Positions 1 through 12,167 of a DNA stretch of 64,000 bases are shown here, piece after piece. The notes beneath the pieces are model-generated. The model did no database searches. It saw only the letters and a program-made list of their open reading frames with translations, and had not been told where the DNA came from. A program made the position numbers and the translations under genes. The DNA comes from Cocos nucifera (taxonomy: Eukaryota > Streptophyta > Magnoliopsida > Arecales > Arecaceae): assembly GCA_006176705.1 (NCBI GenBank), contig QRFJ01003341.1, positions 62,001 through 126,000 on the forward strand. Reading direction: 5' to 3'. Each line of letters opens with the position of its first letter. The stretch's first letter is position 1.

Positions 1-1020
1 TCTCCTTTGAGCTTCAAAGTCTAAATCAATAGAAGAGAAGATCCCCTTCAACCTCGACTGGAGATAAGATCTCTTCCGAGCGTGTACATCAATAGGAGAT
101 AAGATCTCCTTCAACCTCGACTGGAGATAAGATCTCTCCCGAGCTTCAAAGTCTACATCAACAGGAGATATTCTTCAACCTCGGTTGGAGATAAGATCTC
201 TTTCGAGCTTCAAAGTATATAGGAGATAAGATCTTCTTCAACCTCGGCTGGAGATAAGATCTCCTCCGAGCTTCAACTTCAACCTTGGTTGGAGATAAGA
301 TCTCCTCCGAGCTTCAATCTCAACCTCGACTAAAGATAAAATCTTCCTCGAGTATCTACATTAATAAGAGATAAGATCTCCTTCAACCTCGGCTGAAGAT
401 AAGATCTTTTCCAAGCTTCAAAGTTTACGTCAATAGGAGATAAGATCTTCTTCAACCTCGACTAAAGATAAGATCTTCTCCAAGGTTTAAAGTCAATAAG
501 AGATAAGATCTCCTTCAACCTCGGCTGGAGATAAGATCTCCTCTGAGCTTCAACTTCAACCTCGACTGGAGATAAGATCTCCCTAAGCCTCAACGTCAAT
601 CTAGGAGATAAGATCTCCTTCAATAGGAGATAAGATCTCCTTCAACCTCGATTGAAGATAAGATCTCTTTCGAGCGTCTATGTCAATAAGAGATAAGATC
701 TTCTTCAACCTCGGTTGGAGATAAGATCTCTCCCGAGCTTCAATTACAACTTCAACCTCTACTGAAGATAAAATCTCCTCCAAGCTTCAACTACAACTTC
801 AACCTCGGCTGGAGGTAAGATCTCCTCCGAGCTTCAAAGTCTAAATCAACAGGAGAAAAGATCTTCTTTAACCTCGACTGAAGATAAGATCTTCCACAAG
901 CTTCAATCGTAATGTCAATAAAAGATAAGATCTTCCTGGACCTCGACTGGAGACAAGATCCCCCCGAGCCTCAACTTCAACGTCAACCCCGACTGAAGAC
1001 AAGATCTTCTCCGAGCTTCA
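1..1020 (+). repeat. Minisatellite in the E0 3' UTR
   Basis: About 1 kb is made of imperfect tandem copies, roughly 55-65 bases each, built around GGAGATAAGATCTCC followed by a TTCAACCTCG stretch and CGAGCTTCAA. Copies differ by substitutions and partial units, so the array is old or homogenised poorly. GAGATAAGATCTC is partly palindromic around AGATCT. Open frames here (for example 601-783 minus) come from the repeat and are not genes. Confidence 0.9.
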
Positions 1021-1098
1021 ACCTGAACTAGTGCAGAGCCCTAAAGAGGACTTCGACGGTCATCCTTTTTGTACTCCCTTCCTTCAAATTTCAAATTC

Positions 1099-1113
1099 AA
1101 AAGTGGGGGGAGA
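1099..1113 (+). other. Polypurine tract of E0
   Basis: The run AAAAGTGGGGGGAGA lies five bases before the TGTTGG start of the LTR. This is the position and composition of a plus-strand priming site, and it fixes E0 as plus-oriented and the following LTR as the 3' LTR. Confidence 0.8.
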
Positions 1114-1261
1114 CTATTGTTGGGGATAAATTCTGCTTCCATCGAAGTCCAGCCTAGTGCTTAGCCTAATGCAGTTGGTAATCATGGAAGAGCTTCGATC
1201 TAGAATTCTTCCTCCAACGGTCAAATCCTAGTTGATCTCCTATAGGAGTCAAACTTATTCG

Positions 1262-1735
1262 ATAGCCAAACTCCTTCAGCGGCTAAACTCCTTAAGCAAT
1301 CGAGCTTCATCTGGATTTCTCCTTCAGTCGAATTTCTATAGGAGCCGAACTCCTCCCGAACTTCTCCCTCAGTCGGACTCCTACAAGAGCTAAACTCCTT
1401 TTGGATCCTTCTTTTAGTCGAACTCTTATAGGAGCCGAACTTCTTTCGGATCTCTTCTTTAGTCGGACTCCTATAGGAGCCAAACTTCTTTCGGATCTCT
1501 CCTTCAGACGGATGTCTATAGGAGTCAAACTCCTAGATTTCTTCTTCAATCGAATTTCTACAAGAGCTAAACTTCTTCCGAACTCCTCTTTTAGTTAGAT
1601 TCCTTTGGAAGCCGAACTTCTTCCAGACTCCTCCTTCGACCGAACTTCTTCAGGAGTTAAACTCCTTCTGAACTTCTCCTTCAATTGAATTCCTCCAGCG
1701 GATTGCTTTCGGATGATCTCCTTCAGACGTATTCC
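1262..1735 (+). repeat. Minisatellite inside the E0 LTR
   Basis: Imperfect repeats of about 55-58 bases carry the pattern CTCCTATAGGAGCCAAACT then TTCGGATCTCTCCTTCAG. CTCCTATAGGAG is a 12-base palindrome that recurs in most units. Long open frames on both strands here (1307-1549 minus, 1401-1598 plus) are repeat artefacts. Confidence 0.85.
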
Positions 1736-2035
1736 CTTCAAGAATCCAAACTTCTCTAAAATTGATATATACCGAAGTCCACCAACCAATGCCTGCTTCC
1801 TCCATGCTACGACTATTAAATCTTGATGAACGATCACCATCAATCTGCTACAGGCGATGCTACAGGTGGTGCCCCCCTCCGTGATAGAATCCACCAGACC
1901 TTGAGCGGTCCGCTACCAGATGGTATGGCTATCACTATCAGTCTGACGATATCTTTCTCTCTATACCAAACCCCATGCGGCCCCGAGCGGCCCACTAGCA
2001 GACGGTATGGCCGTCACCATCAATCAAGCTCCATC

Positions 2036-2044
2036 TATAAAAAG
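2036..2044 (+). promoter_or_regulatory. TATA-like box of the E0 LTR
   Basis: TATAAAAAG lies 218 bases before the LTR end and is followed by a CT-rich stretch typical of plant transcription starts. It is the only good TATA match in this LTR on the element strand. Confidence 0.55.
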
Positions 2045-2254
2045 GGATCCTCTAGATATATTTTCTCTAAGCTCTCCTCTCCTCTCTAAACTCTATTGAA
2101 CTCTTTCCTGAGTACTCTATTTCTATTGGTCAGAAGAGCTGACTTGATCATCGGAGGTTCCTACCGAAGCCACCACCACCGACTTTAGATGAAACTTTAT
2201 TTTGCAGGTCACCAATGGCAACCTCATCTTCCTCGAGTCCAGCTCGATCCAACA

Positions 2255-3683
2255 TCAATCAGATTCTGCACCAATAATAGGTATGAGGTTTGACGAGTTA
2301 ACCTTAACTTTGTCCTATCAAGATTCATGATAGAAGAATTGAATCACATGATAGCTGCATCGAGAGATTTTATTCAATTCTGATGGATTGCCACCACGTA
2401 CTGCTAGGTATCACTGGTGGATTGTGAGATCAATTAGAATTATCATGATGATCAATAATTCTAATTGGATGAATCAGAAAAAATTTTAGTCCATCAAAAA
2501 AAGTTTTGATGATGTTGATGATGGAGATCACGACATATCCCATTACCATATAAAATTAAACCTAAGGGATCATATAAATAATGGTTAGGATCTGGGTATT
2601 ATCAATTAGACTCACGTAGTTTAATTGATTTAGATTTGATCTAATTAGATTCAAGAAAATCATGCTAGCACATGATTGAACCTAACTTTCTTCTACATTG
2701 AATTTTTTGATTAGTTTGGACTCAGTCAAATTAGATTTGGCTTGTCTAAAAATACTCCTTTGGGCTTGTCCTAATTAGATTAGGGCCATGTCTTAATGTC
2801 TTAAAGGGATAAAGATGAGTGGTGCCAAGAGATGGCACCCTCCCCCACCTTTGACCAAGTCTTGCGCCAAATAAGAAGGGGGTGCATGCTCCTTAGTTTT
2901 TCTCATGTGAGCATTCACCACATATTTTCTAGAGAGAGAACCCCAGAGGGCGCACACCCTCTTCCTTCTTGGCATGCACCCACATGAGATAAGGATAAGG
3001 GAATGGGGAGCTAGAGTTTGTTTCAATTTAAACTTCATTTAAACAAGTCAAATGAGTTTAAATTAAATCAAACTCATGGGAGAGTTTATCCTGGCACCAA
3101 ACCACCTTATCATGATAAGGTGGCACACGCTAAAGAAGCATTTTGTGTGATAAAATGCATGAAAAAATTTAAAGGGGGTGCCACTTCTGATGAGGAGTCC
3201 TTCTGCTTTAAGAACTTTGATTCGATCAAAATCTTAAAGTTCTAGGACTCTAGGTCTCCTATTTTCTATAAATAGGGGACTAGGCCAAAGGATTTGGCCA
3301 TTCCATTTGCCCACTGCAAAGCCCTGCTCCACCCTCTCCATGCCTCCTCCCTTCTTCCAAATCCTCTCTCTCCCTCTCTCTCTCTCCCATGCCCAAGTGT
3401 TGGCTGATCAAGGCTTCGAACATTGAGTGCTATCCATGCAAGAAGAAAACAAAGGAGATCCGATGGTGTGTCGATCGAGGTGCTATCGATGATCCGATCA
3501 AAAGCAAGACTTGGAGATCCAGATCTAAATTTTTGAAATCTGATCGTGCAAGGAGAAGACATCTAGATCTAATCTGAGTGGATATCGATAGAGGTCGGAT
3601 GCGTGCATGGCTTGAAGGCGAATCTCGACATCAGATTCAGATCATCATAGCAGAAAGATCATCTACCCGTGCAAGGTAGTATT
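2255..3683 (+). repeat. Old COP1-type LTR fragment, host of E0 and E1
   Basis: From 2255 the sequence follows the COP1 LTR seen at 30860-33150, starting about 730 bases in: the GGTTTGACGAGTT, TTGCCACCA and ACTGCTAGG blocks occur in the same order. It carries a TATA box (TATAAATA, 3267-3274) and the LTR region after it, and stops at 3683 where E1 begins. Divergence is large, with indels. Both flanks are cut by insertions (E0 left, E1 right), so the first 0.7 kb and the last 0.2 kb of the LTR are not here. It is the outermost layer of the nest. Confidence 0.75.
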
Positions 3684-6231
3684 TGATGGGAAGCAAGCAG
3701 AATTTCTAGCTCTACTTTCAAAATTTTTCAAAAATTAATTATAGTAAAAATAAAAATTAATCTAAATAATTTATAAAGAGCTATAAATTTGCTCTATAAA
3801 TTCTATATTATCAAGATCTAATATGATATATATGCATACTTTAAAATCTAAAAATAAAACATCTATAGGTAGTAAAATAATTTTACTAATCTACGTGTTC
3901 AGAATACATTATCTTGCACGGATAGACAAACTCTGCAATTGAATCACTACCGATCTAATCATCAGGTAGATCTAATCATTGCAATGCAGCCACACATGCG
4001 TCTGACCTCTATGGATGGTCCATACGAGGTCATGATCTTGATCGGCTCCTCTCGAGTGCTAGCTCGATGAAGAACGCTTTTGACAGCTAGATCTGATTGA
4101 ATAATTTTAATCTCCCTCCACCAAAACTTTGAATGCTCTGGATCAGCAGGATGGGTAGTAGAGAGGATAAGGAAGTACTCAAAAAAAATTTCATGAAGAT
4201 CTGATGCTCAAGTCTTGTGAAATTAGAATAGAAATCGTAGATCAAGATCTAGGGCAACATAGCACTCAAACCTTGGCACCTAGTTTTCTCTCCTAATTTT
4301 TCTTCTCAAATTTTTTTTCTTATTTTTTTTAGGATATGGAAGGGCTCATGAACTAGAGGAGAGGAGTCTCAAAAAAAAATCTCATCCAAAAAAAATTCCA
4401 AAAAATTTATATAGGATGAACAAGTTAAGATGGCATGTGGAAGAGTTGGGATGAAGTGGTTTGTTATTTGAATTCAAATCCCATTTGAATTGGGATTTGA
4501 ATTCAAATTGCAACCAGATCAAACCCATCCATTTAGGACATGAGAAGAAAGGGTGAAAGCCTTCTTTTTCATGGAAAAAAATTCATGAGAATATCTTTCT
4601 CATGGAGAAAAAAAGGGTGCAAAGAGGGTGAGGTGGCACATGGAAGACTAGGTCAAACTAGTCTCATAATTATTCATCTAATTGAACCAACCTAATTTAA
4701 ATTGATTAGGTCAAATTAGATCAGATTAAATTCAACTTATTTAGGCTTAATTAGATTTAATTAAATCTTAATCAAATCAAAAATTAAATAAGCCCAATCC
4801 CTGATCAAATCAGTGATCATACTTCATCAGCAATTAGGTCATCTCATAACCTAATCGGGTCAAACCCAACTGAATCTAATTCATTTGGACTTGATCCAAA
4901 AATAATTACTCAATCAAATTGAGTTAATTAGTGATCAAATCATTAATTAAATTTTTCATAAATAAAGAGTCCAAATCTAGTGGATATCCTATGAAAATGA
5001 AACTCTTGATCAAAGTATCCCAAACTAGTGGGACTCTTGATCCTGATATCTGAAATGAGTGGAACTCATGATCACAGAGTTTAAACTCTATATTATAGAA
5101 TGCTAGACAAGTAGAACTCAGAATTCTAGAGTAGTAAGATTTTTTACCATAGAGTTTTAGTCCACTAGGACTCTTGATCACAGAGTCCTAGACAACCAAG
5201 ACTCAAAGTCCTAATGCAGTAAGACTCTTAGTCGAAGAGTCCTAGTCCAGTGAAACTCTTGACCATAAAGTTTTAGTCCAGTGGAACTCTTCACCAGCCA
5301 TCAGATTAGATAAGAATCTCTAGTATATATGATCCCATAGGTTTGAACCTAAGCTGGTAGCACAGGAATCACTTTCTGTACTAATCGAAGTGACCATCTA
5401 GCAATGGTACCCAACATCCAAATAGGTCGAATAGTCGTAATTGCAATATTCAAAATCTATGTGAATATGGTTACCATATAATTCATCCCATTGATCTCTA
5501 TGTATGAGGATGACTCAGAATTAAACTATCAATCATGAAAGATACATCCAAATCATGTCTCAAAGTAATTAGCTTGGTAACTCCTCATTAGGACTACCCT
5601 GGTCAAGGATTTGCTAAATTGAAAGACAACTGAATATAGCTCCTAAACCGGAGTGGTCAATCCCATCTTGACTCACACACCGATTCTTCAAGTACTTGAC
5701 TGTGCCCAAAAATATTTCATCATTGAATTAGAAATTCAGGTAGTCCGGCACCAAAGCATAGTAAGTTGTTTGGAAGTCACCGTGGTGATCTCAGATTAGA
5801 GGATACTTATACCCATATTTCTATCAAAGCAAATCTTGATAGTAGAAAAGCTTCAAAGTTGGTCACATTCAGTATAGATGTATCCCTACATCTCACCTGC
5901 ATGCCATACCAGTGTCTATACACTTCTTGGTAAGAGAACAACCAACCTGTATAGCACACAATAACCTACACTCGATAAATATTATCGTCTTTGATAACAA
6001 TATATCATTTGATTGTAAATAGGTTTAAAGACTAAATAACAAATCCTCCTTTATCGATTCTAAATAGTCCTAAGGATATCACCACAACATAGAAGTTCAT
6101 TAGAAGATGTGAAATTTTATGATGATAAAATATTAAAATAAATTTTATTTATTAATAATTTATATATAAGTATAAGAAATAGCACAACCATCAATAAGCT
6201 GACGATTGGCTTTGGGACACTATTCTCAACA
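3684..6231 (-). repeat. 3' LTR of E1
   Basis: This is about 2548 bases. On the minus strand it starts TGTTGAGAATAGTGTCCC and ends near TTGCTTCCCATCA. It matches the E3 LTRs (12444-14980, 44224-46742), including the central run of GAGTCC-type minisatellite units, but is clearly more diverged. The end at 3684 is the less certain one: it rests on the TG dinucleotide and on the start of COP1-type LTR sequence to the left. Confidence 0.75.
4966..5300 (-). repeat. GAGTCC minisatellite in the E1 LTR
   Basis: Units of roughly 30 bases with the pattern AGTGGGACTCTTGATCATAGAGTCC (shown in shorter, mutated forms) repeat about ten times. The same array sits at the same LTR position in E3 (13370-13830, 45160-45610), so it is a family feature, not a local expansion. 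Confidence 0.8.
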
Positions 6232-6243
6232 ATCTTCCACTTG

Positions 6244-7745
6244 GACTAAAACTAATCAGTGCAGTATCTAATATCCATCTTCGACTTGAAGTCATCGAAC
6301 TTCTTTACCATAATAGCTTTAGTGAATGGGTCGGTCAGGTTCTTCTTTTCATCGATCTTCTGAAGATCGATGTTACCTTGATCCATGATCTTCTGGATAA
6401 GATGATAGTGACACAGAATATGTTTCATCCGCTAGTGTACCTTTGGTTCCTTCATCTGAGCAATGGCACCAAAGTTGTTATAGTAGAGCAGAACTAGACC
6501 ATCAAAAAAGAATGCTACTCCAAGCTCGATGATGAATTTTCTCAGTCATACTACTTCTTTGGTAGCATCTAATGTAGTGACATACTCCACCTTGCAAACT
6601 AAGTCAGCCATAGTATGCTACTTGGAACTCTTCCAGCAGATAGCTCTATCATTAAGGATAAACACATATTTCGATAAATTTTTGCTATCATCATGATCAG
6701 ACTGAAAACTGGAGTCTGTAAACCCAACAAGTCTCAGGTCTAACTCATCATAAATAAGCCACTGATTCTTAGTATTTCTCAAATACTTTAGGATGGTTTT
6801 AACAATCTTCCAGTGGTTCTCTCCTAGTGAGTATGCCACATCTGGTCACGTACATGTCATGGCGTACATAATAGAACCCACTATCGAAGCATATGAAATT
6901 CTATTCATATGCTCTCTCTTTTGAGGTGTTGTCCGATAATTCCTCTTTGAGAGAAAAATTTCATGGCCTATCGGTAGATAGCCCTTCTTGAAATTCTCCA
7001 TGCTGAACCTCTTCAGCATAGTATCAATGTATATGGACTGGGATAAGTTGAGCAATCTTTTAGATCTATCTCTATAGATCTTCATCCCTAAGATGTAGGT
7101 AGCTTCTTCCAAATTCTTTATGGAGAATTATTATGATAGCCAGATCTTTATTTCTTGTAATGCAGAGACATCATTCTCGATTAAGAGAATATCATCCACA
7201 CATAATATCAGAAATATAATTGCTGGACCATTAGCCCACTTGTATATGTAGGGCTCTTCTCTATTCTTAACGAAGCCATACGTCTTGATCGTCCTATCAA
7301 AATGTATATTCCAACTCTAAGATGCCTACTTCAATCCATAAATAGACTTTTGAAGCTTGCATACCTTAAACTCATTTATAGATGTAAATTCTTTAGGTTG
7401 TATCATATACACTTTTTCTTCTAGCTCTCCATTTAGGAAAGCTGTCTTTATATCCATCTATCAGATTTCATAGTCTAGATGGGCAGCTATCGTAAGCAAG
7501 ATCCAAATAAATTTAAGCATTACCATAAGAGAAAATATCTCATCATAGTTTATATCATAAAATTGATGATACTCCTTAGCAATCAGATGAGCTTTATAGG
7601 TCTCCACCTTTCTATCTACGCCCCTTTTCCTCTTGAAGACCCACTTACATTCTATGAATTTTTCTCCTTTAGGTGGGTCAACCAATGTCCATACATCATT
7701 GACCTTCATGAATTCTATTTTGGATTTCATGGCCTCAAGCTATTT
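6244..7745 (-). pseudogene. E1 reverse transcriptase and RNase H remnant
   Basis: Minus-strand fragments in several frames give the copia RT then RNase H order. At 7730-7461 is the N-terminal RT block (NDVWTLVDPPKGEKF, ECKWVFKRK). At 7112-6846 is the block after the catalytic loop, starting near ATYILGMKIYRDRS. At 6839-6618 is the RNase H start, with FTDSSFQSDHDDSKN and the end AICWKSSK. Stops and frameshifts separate the fragments, and the YVDD-type loop falls in one of the gaps, around 7200, in a broken frame. The rest of RNase H runs to about 6250 without an open frame. It is a Ty1/copia relic and would not act now. Confidence 0.8.
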
Positions 7746-7964
7746 CTCAGAGTCGGATATCTACATTGCATCCATGTAAGTGATCAGATCCTCATCATTC
7801 TCATCGAGTTCGATAGAATCACCATTTCGAACCAAGAAATCATAGTATTTGTCTAGTTGACGTGGTACTCTACCATATCGTCTTAAGGATACAGGTTCAA
7901 TGGGCTCTGGATTTGATCTAATCAAATTCAATTTAGGTTCAGCTACTTATGTTGATTTTTCTAC
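7746..7964 (-). other. E1 linker between integrase and RT
   Basis: This holds degenerate sequence for the low-complexity link between IN and RT. Reading on the minus strand it includes the stretch before RT corresponding to E3 at about 35640-35767. No open frame is present and no separate feature is visible. Confidence 0.5.
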
Positions 7965-8960
7965 CTACGGAACTTTCTCAAGTTTGATCTTAGAGGCATT
8001 AGTTTCTTCACCTAGAAACTCCTTTTCTAAGAAGACTACCTTAAGGCTGTCAAACATCTTTTGCTTGTCAGCTAGGTAGAAGTAATACCCTTTGGTCTCT
8101 TTTGGGTGTCCTATAAAATAACACTTGTCAGACCTAGGTCCAAGCTTGTCTGTTACTAAACGTTTGACATAAGTCGGATACCTCCAAACCCTAAGGTGTG
8201 TTAGTACTGGCTTACATCCTGCCCATATCTCATATGGCATTTTGAAGATAGACTTGCTCAAAACCTTATTTAGAAGGTAACAGGCTAACTCAAGCTCATA
8301 TTCCCATAAGAAGATAGGCAGACCAGCATATCCCATCATAGATCGAACCATATCCAACAGGATTCGATTCCTCCTTTCAGACGCATCATTATGCTGTGGA
8401 GTTCCAAGAGAAGTTCATTGAGAGAGAATCTCATTCTCTTCTAAATATATCAAAAATTTTCTGAAAAGGTACTCACCCCCTTGGTCAAATTGAAGAGTTT
8501 TAATATTTTTTCAGTTTATTTTTTTTATCTCATTATGGAATAGTTTAAACATTTCAAACAACTCTGACTTAAATCGAAGAGTTTTAATATTTTTTTTAGT
8601 TTATTTTTCTATCTCATTATAGAATAGTTTGAACATTTCAAACAACTCCGACTTAATGCCTCATTAAATAGACATACCCATACCTCGATAGATCATCTAT
8701 GAAGGTTATGAAGTAGAAATATCCATCTCTAGCACTTGAACTCATAGATCCATATAAATCAGTATGTACTAGACCTAAGAGTTCACTGGCTTGCTCACCT
8801 TTTTCAGTAAAAGATGACTTGATCATTTTATCAAGAAGACAGGACTCATAGGTCAGAAGTGATTCATAATCATCAATTTTAAGAATTTTTTCTTGAGTCA
8901 ACCTATTTATTCTATTCTTGTTAACATGATCTAGACTATAGTGCTAAACGTAGACATCTG
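7965..8960 (-). pseudogene. E1 integrase remnant
   Basis: Two minus-strand fragments cover the copia integrase. At 8901-8653 are the end of the zinc-binding block (a CLLDKMIKSSF stretch) and the first catalytic Asp in VHTDLYGS, followed by FITFIDDLSRYGY. At 8357-7965 is the part after the catalytic Glu, with WEYELELACYLLNK and PYEIWAGCKP. Between them, the second Asp and the Glu lie in broken sequence that includes a local duplication (a run around 8490-8540 is repeated at 8580-8635). Frame breaks and the duplication make it inactive. Confidence 0.75.
8500..8650 (-). repeat. Short tandem duplication in E1 integrase
   Basis: The stretch with GAAGAGTTTTAATATTTTTT, a TTTATTTTT run, ATCTCATTAT, GAATAGTTT and CATTTCAAACAACTC occurs twice, about 75 bases apart (starting near 8503 and 8576). 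It duplicates part of the integrase coding sequence and is private to this copy, so it arose after insertion. Confidence 0.75.
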
Positions 8961-9275
8961 ACACATCATCTAATCTAGGGCATTTACCGAAGGATTGAAC
9001 CATGTTAATAGGCTATGATAGTAAATAAATATCGTTATTCAATTGTCTAACACAAACTATAATACTATTCAAAATGATATCATAAAAAAAATTTTTATTA
9101 AAAATTGATAATTGTTCTTAGCCAAAAGACCTATAGAAATAACATTCAATAAAAAATTTGGACAGAAGTGACATTCACTAAGAACAATTTTATAAGAATT
9201 GATTACAAGGTTCATGGTTCCTAAAGATAGAACTAAAAATTATCTTCCATCTCCAATGTTCAAAAACCTCTCAAC
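8961..9275 (-). pseudogene. E1 protease region remnant
   Basis: This minus-strand stretch joins integrase to protease. It corresponds to E3 at about 34390-34650 and to the right-hand piece at 54060-54310, with the same TTCAAAATGATAT, ACATTCACTAAGAACAA and TTCATGGTTCCTAAAG blocks. It has no open frame. It ends abruptly at 9275 where E2 begins. Confidence 0.65.
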
Positions 9276-12143
9276 TATTGAGAAACATGCAGGGTTTTAT
9301 GCATAGATTTCAAAACTTCTTCGAAATATAGAGTAGCAAAAGACATAGATTAAACTATTTAATCTACAACATGCATGTAATCAAATTACAAAATCCTACA
9401 TCAAGAATATATAACATGTTATGATGCAAATATAAATCTAAAATTAAATTAATCATAAGTGGTATTGTTTATATCAATATCTAAATCTAGAATAATTTTA
9501 GATCTAACCCTAGATCGCATCTAAATCACCAAGAGATCAGATCTCTTACCTTTTATGGGACAAGAACTCCACGGTTGAATTCGTTGTTGTCTTTGGAGCC
9601 GCACAAGCATCTGACCTCTATAGGTGATCCACACGAATCTATAATATAGATTGAAGGTTCGTCGAACAAAGATTCATTCGAAGTGCTAGCTTCTTGCGGA
9701 TCCCTCCTGATGGTTAATCAAATACATGTTCTTCGGATCTCTTGGACACTCCAAGAGATAAAGAACATGAGGAGGAATAAGGAAGGAATTCAACCTTCGA
9801 ATCTCTCATAAATGAAAAAATAAAAAAAAAAATTCCTAAGTGAAGACAAATCTTCTCCTTCAGAACATCAATGGTTGATGTCCTGAAAACATCTCTATGC
9901 TAGGATAAGAGGAGACCTTTTTCTCTAAAATTTTTTCTGAGTTTCTAGATCTAAGATTTTTGATTTTATTCATACAAAATTATTACAAAAATTAGAGAGG
10001 AAAGATTCTCCAAGAAATCCTAAGAGAATACCTTTCTTCTCTTCTCTTTCTCTCATCAGGACATGATCAGATCATGTCCAAAAAATTAACACCATGCTCC
10101 AACAACTTGGAGCACTCATCCCCACACCCAAATCCTCTCTCTCTCTCTCTCTCTCAAATTTTTATTATATAAAAATTATAAATAAAATAAAAAGAGAGAA
10201 ACATAAAAAAAAAATATAAGAGAAGACAATCTTCTCTTACCTTGTCTCTTCAAGACATCAATCTTTGATGTCTTACTTGAGGGATCTTCTCCAAGAATCT
10301 TGGCACCATAAATTCTCCACATATTCTCCTCCTTCTCCTCTTATTTTTGTATAATTTTTTTGGGATTTATCACATCCTCTAACCATCTCAAAGGAGGCAC
10401 CCCTTTTTACTGCAAGACTAGGTCAAAACCTAGTCAAAGGGGGGACTTCTATGGGGCGTCCAACTCTTGGATGCCCCTCCCACTTATTTTTTGTGTAACC
10501 ACTAATTCTCATACACAAAACAAAGGAAAAAATGGATGGAACACAAAAGAAGGGCATGGGTAGAGGAATCCAAAACAAGAAGGAAAAGATTTGGTCAAAG
10601 GGGACTCTTCCAAGTAGGAAACAAATCCCAAACTCTTTCTAGTTTTGACCAAATCAAAACAAACTCCCAAAAATCTAAATTAGTGGGGTGTGGAGAAGCT
10701 CTTAGGCATGGAAAATTATATGTAAACCTCAAAAAAAATAGGCAAGCTTAGGCTTTCTCAGGCCAAGAGAAAGAGAGAGAGTCCCAGTCCAACTGGGACT
10801 CCTCTTGTTTGACTAGATCAAAATTATTTTAAATCTAATTTAAATTTTATTTAAACTAGAATAAATGCAATCCAATTAAGGATGATCCTATTCCAACTAG
10901 GAGCCTAATTAAATTAGATTAAATCAAGATTTAAGTCTAATTTAAATACTAAATCAATTTGGTGCACCCAAGTCCTAGTCAAATAAGGAATTATTCTTTC
11001 CTTGCAATTGGATAATCCAATAAACCAATTGGACTTAATCTAATTAAATCTAAACTAATTCTAATTAAATCTAATTCAATTAGACTTGATCTCAGCCTAA
11101 TTGCTCAATCAAATTAGACCAATTAGCAATCCAATTACTAATCGATCCTCCTGCAACACTTGCATTAGGTCAAACATCAATTGCATTGAATGTTTGACAT
11201 CGAAACGACTCTCAATCATCGATTAACCATCTGATCAGATACAAGCTTTAATATGTATGACCCCATAGGTTCAAATCTAAGTCGAAAGCATAAAAACTAA
11301 TTTTTGTACCAATTGAAGTTACCATCTAGCAATGATTTTCGACGTCCGGATAGATCAAATGTATGCAAAGCAATATTCTTAGAACCCTGGCCCATGGTTA
11401 CCATATAATTCATTCCTTTGACCAATAATGCTCAAGATAACTTCAAGTATGCTGTCAGCACTCATACAAATCATCGCTATTATGTCTCAAAATTTTGCAA
11501 ATCTCATGATACCTCATGAGGATTACCCAGGCCTAGGTTTTGCTAAATTGAAACACAACGAGTCATTCTCTTTTTGAAGTTAATTAGGAGTGGTCAATCC
11601 CATCTTAACTCATATACTGATTTTACAAATACTTGACTGTATCCAAAAATCTTTCAAACCTATATTAGAAATATAGACAGTCTAGCATCAAAGTACAGTG
11701 AGTTGCTTGCAAGTCACCATGGTGATCTCAGGTCAGAGGGATACTTATATCCACAAGCCTTAGCTAGCTATTCTTAATAGTAGAGTGCTACATTGGTCAG
11801 GTTCAGTGTAGATGTACTCCTACATCTCACCTGGATGTGTCTCCACACCACTTAGTTACGAGGACAATCAACGCATATGACATACAGCGATCTACACTCG
11901 ATAAGTTATCATCCTTATTAATAACTTATCATTTGGTTGTGAACAATTTAAGAACCATATGATAAATCCTCTTTTATCGATTGATTGTGGTTCTAAGAAT
12001 TTCATCATAATTTAGGAGTTCATTTAAGGAAGACAGAACTTTTATGATGAACCAGCCAAATAACTATTATTATTAGATAATTCATATACTAATTTTAATT
12101 ATCTACCACTTAGATGATTGGCTTTAGGACACATTTCTCAATA
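9276..12143 (-). repeat. 3' LTR of E2
   Basis: On the minus strand the 2868-base LTR starts TATTGAGAAATGTGTCC (a TG start mutated to TA) and ends GTTTCTCAATA. It aligns along its length to 51184-54059. It contains a CT microsatellite (10135-10154) and many TTGAC/GTCAA cores around 10390-10820. Open frames in it (10360-10563, 10536-10751) have no family resemblance and are not genes. Confidence 0.85.
10135..10154 (+). repeat. (CT)n microsatellite in E2 LTR
   Basis: About ten CT dinucleotides in a row; the other E2 LTR has a shorter run at 52050-52065, so the length has changed since insertion. Confidence 0.9.
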
Positions 12144-12167
12144 ACTCCCACTTGGACTAAAGCCAAT
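12117..12167 (-). other. Inverted repeat around the E2 PPT/LTR junction
   Basis: ATTGGCTTTAG (12117-12127) and CTAAAGCCAAT (12157-12167) are perfect 11-base inverted copies. The 29 bases between them hold the PPT (ACTCCCACTTGG on the plus strand, 12144-12155) and the first bases of the LTR. The pol side of the repeat encodes the last residues of the polyprotein. The same arrangement occurs in E3 and E8. Confidence 0.75.

Larger units (their letters stand above)
1..2254 (+). mobile_element. E0: 3' end of a Ty3/gypsy LTR retrotransposon (5' part outside window)
   Basis: A tandem-repeat 3' UTR (1 to about 1020), a purine-rich tract at 1099-1113 and an LTR at 1118-2254 follow in the order expected for the 3' end of a plus-strand element. 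The LTR starts TGTTGG and ends CCAACA, matching inverted termini. Directly after it lies sequence resembling the middle of a COP1 LTR, so E0 was inserted into that LTR; the bases after the junction, TCAAT, would be the right target-site copy, but the left copy is outside the window. No coding domain is visible. A tandemly repeated 3' UTR just before the LTR is known from Tat-lineage Ty3/gypsy elements, so Tat/Retand is the likeliest lineage; this is inference. Confidence 0.75.
1118..2254 (+). repeat. 3' LTR of E0
   Basis: The 1137-base LTR begins TGTTGGGGATAA and ends GATCCAACA. It holds an internal minisatellite (about 1262-1735) and a TATA-like box at 2036-2044. The right limit rests on the TG...CA termini and on the resumption of COP1-like LTR sequence at 2255. 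Only one LTR of the element is in the window, so its age cannot be read. Confidence 0.75.
3684..9275 (-). mobile_element. E1 (COP2 family Ty1/copia), 3' LTR and pol part
   Basis: Read on the minus strand, this is pol (9275 down to 6244), a PPT (CAAGTGGAAGAT, 6243-6232) and a 3' LTR (6231-3684). The LTR matches those of E3 in order and content. It enters the old COP1-type LTR at 3684. The interior breaks at 9275, in the protease region, where the E2 LTR begins; related gag and leader sequence resumes at 54060, though the two pieces overlap in content by about 260 bases. E1 is heavily mutated and cannot encode a working protein. Confidence 0.8.

Noticed and set aside
1..1020. Regularly spaced repeats that might suggest a CRISPR array
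   Set aside because: Units are imperfect, contiguous and lack unique spacers of constant length; the setting is a plant retrotransposon 3' UTR.
7479..7856. 125-codon plus-strand frame
   Set aside because: Antisense to the E1 RT coding sequence (7730-7461), which is clearly recognisable on the minus strand.
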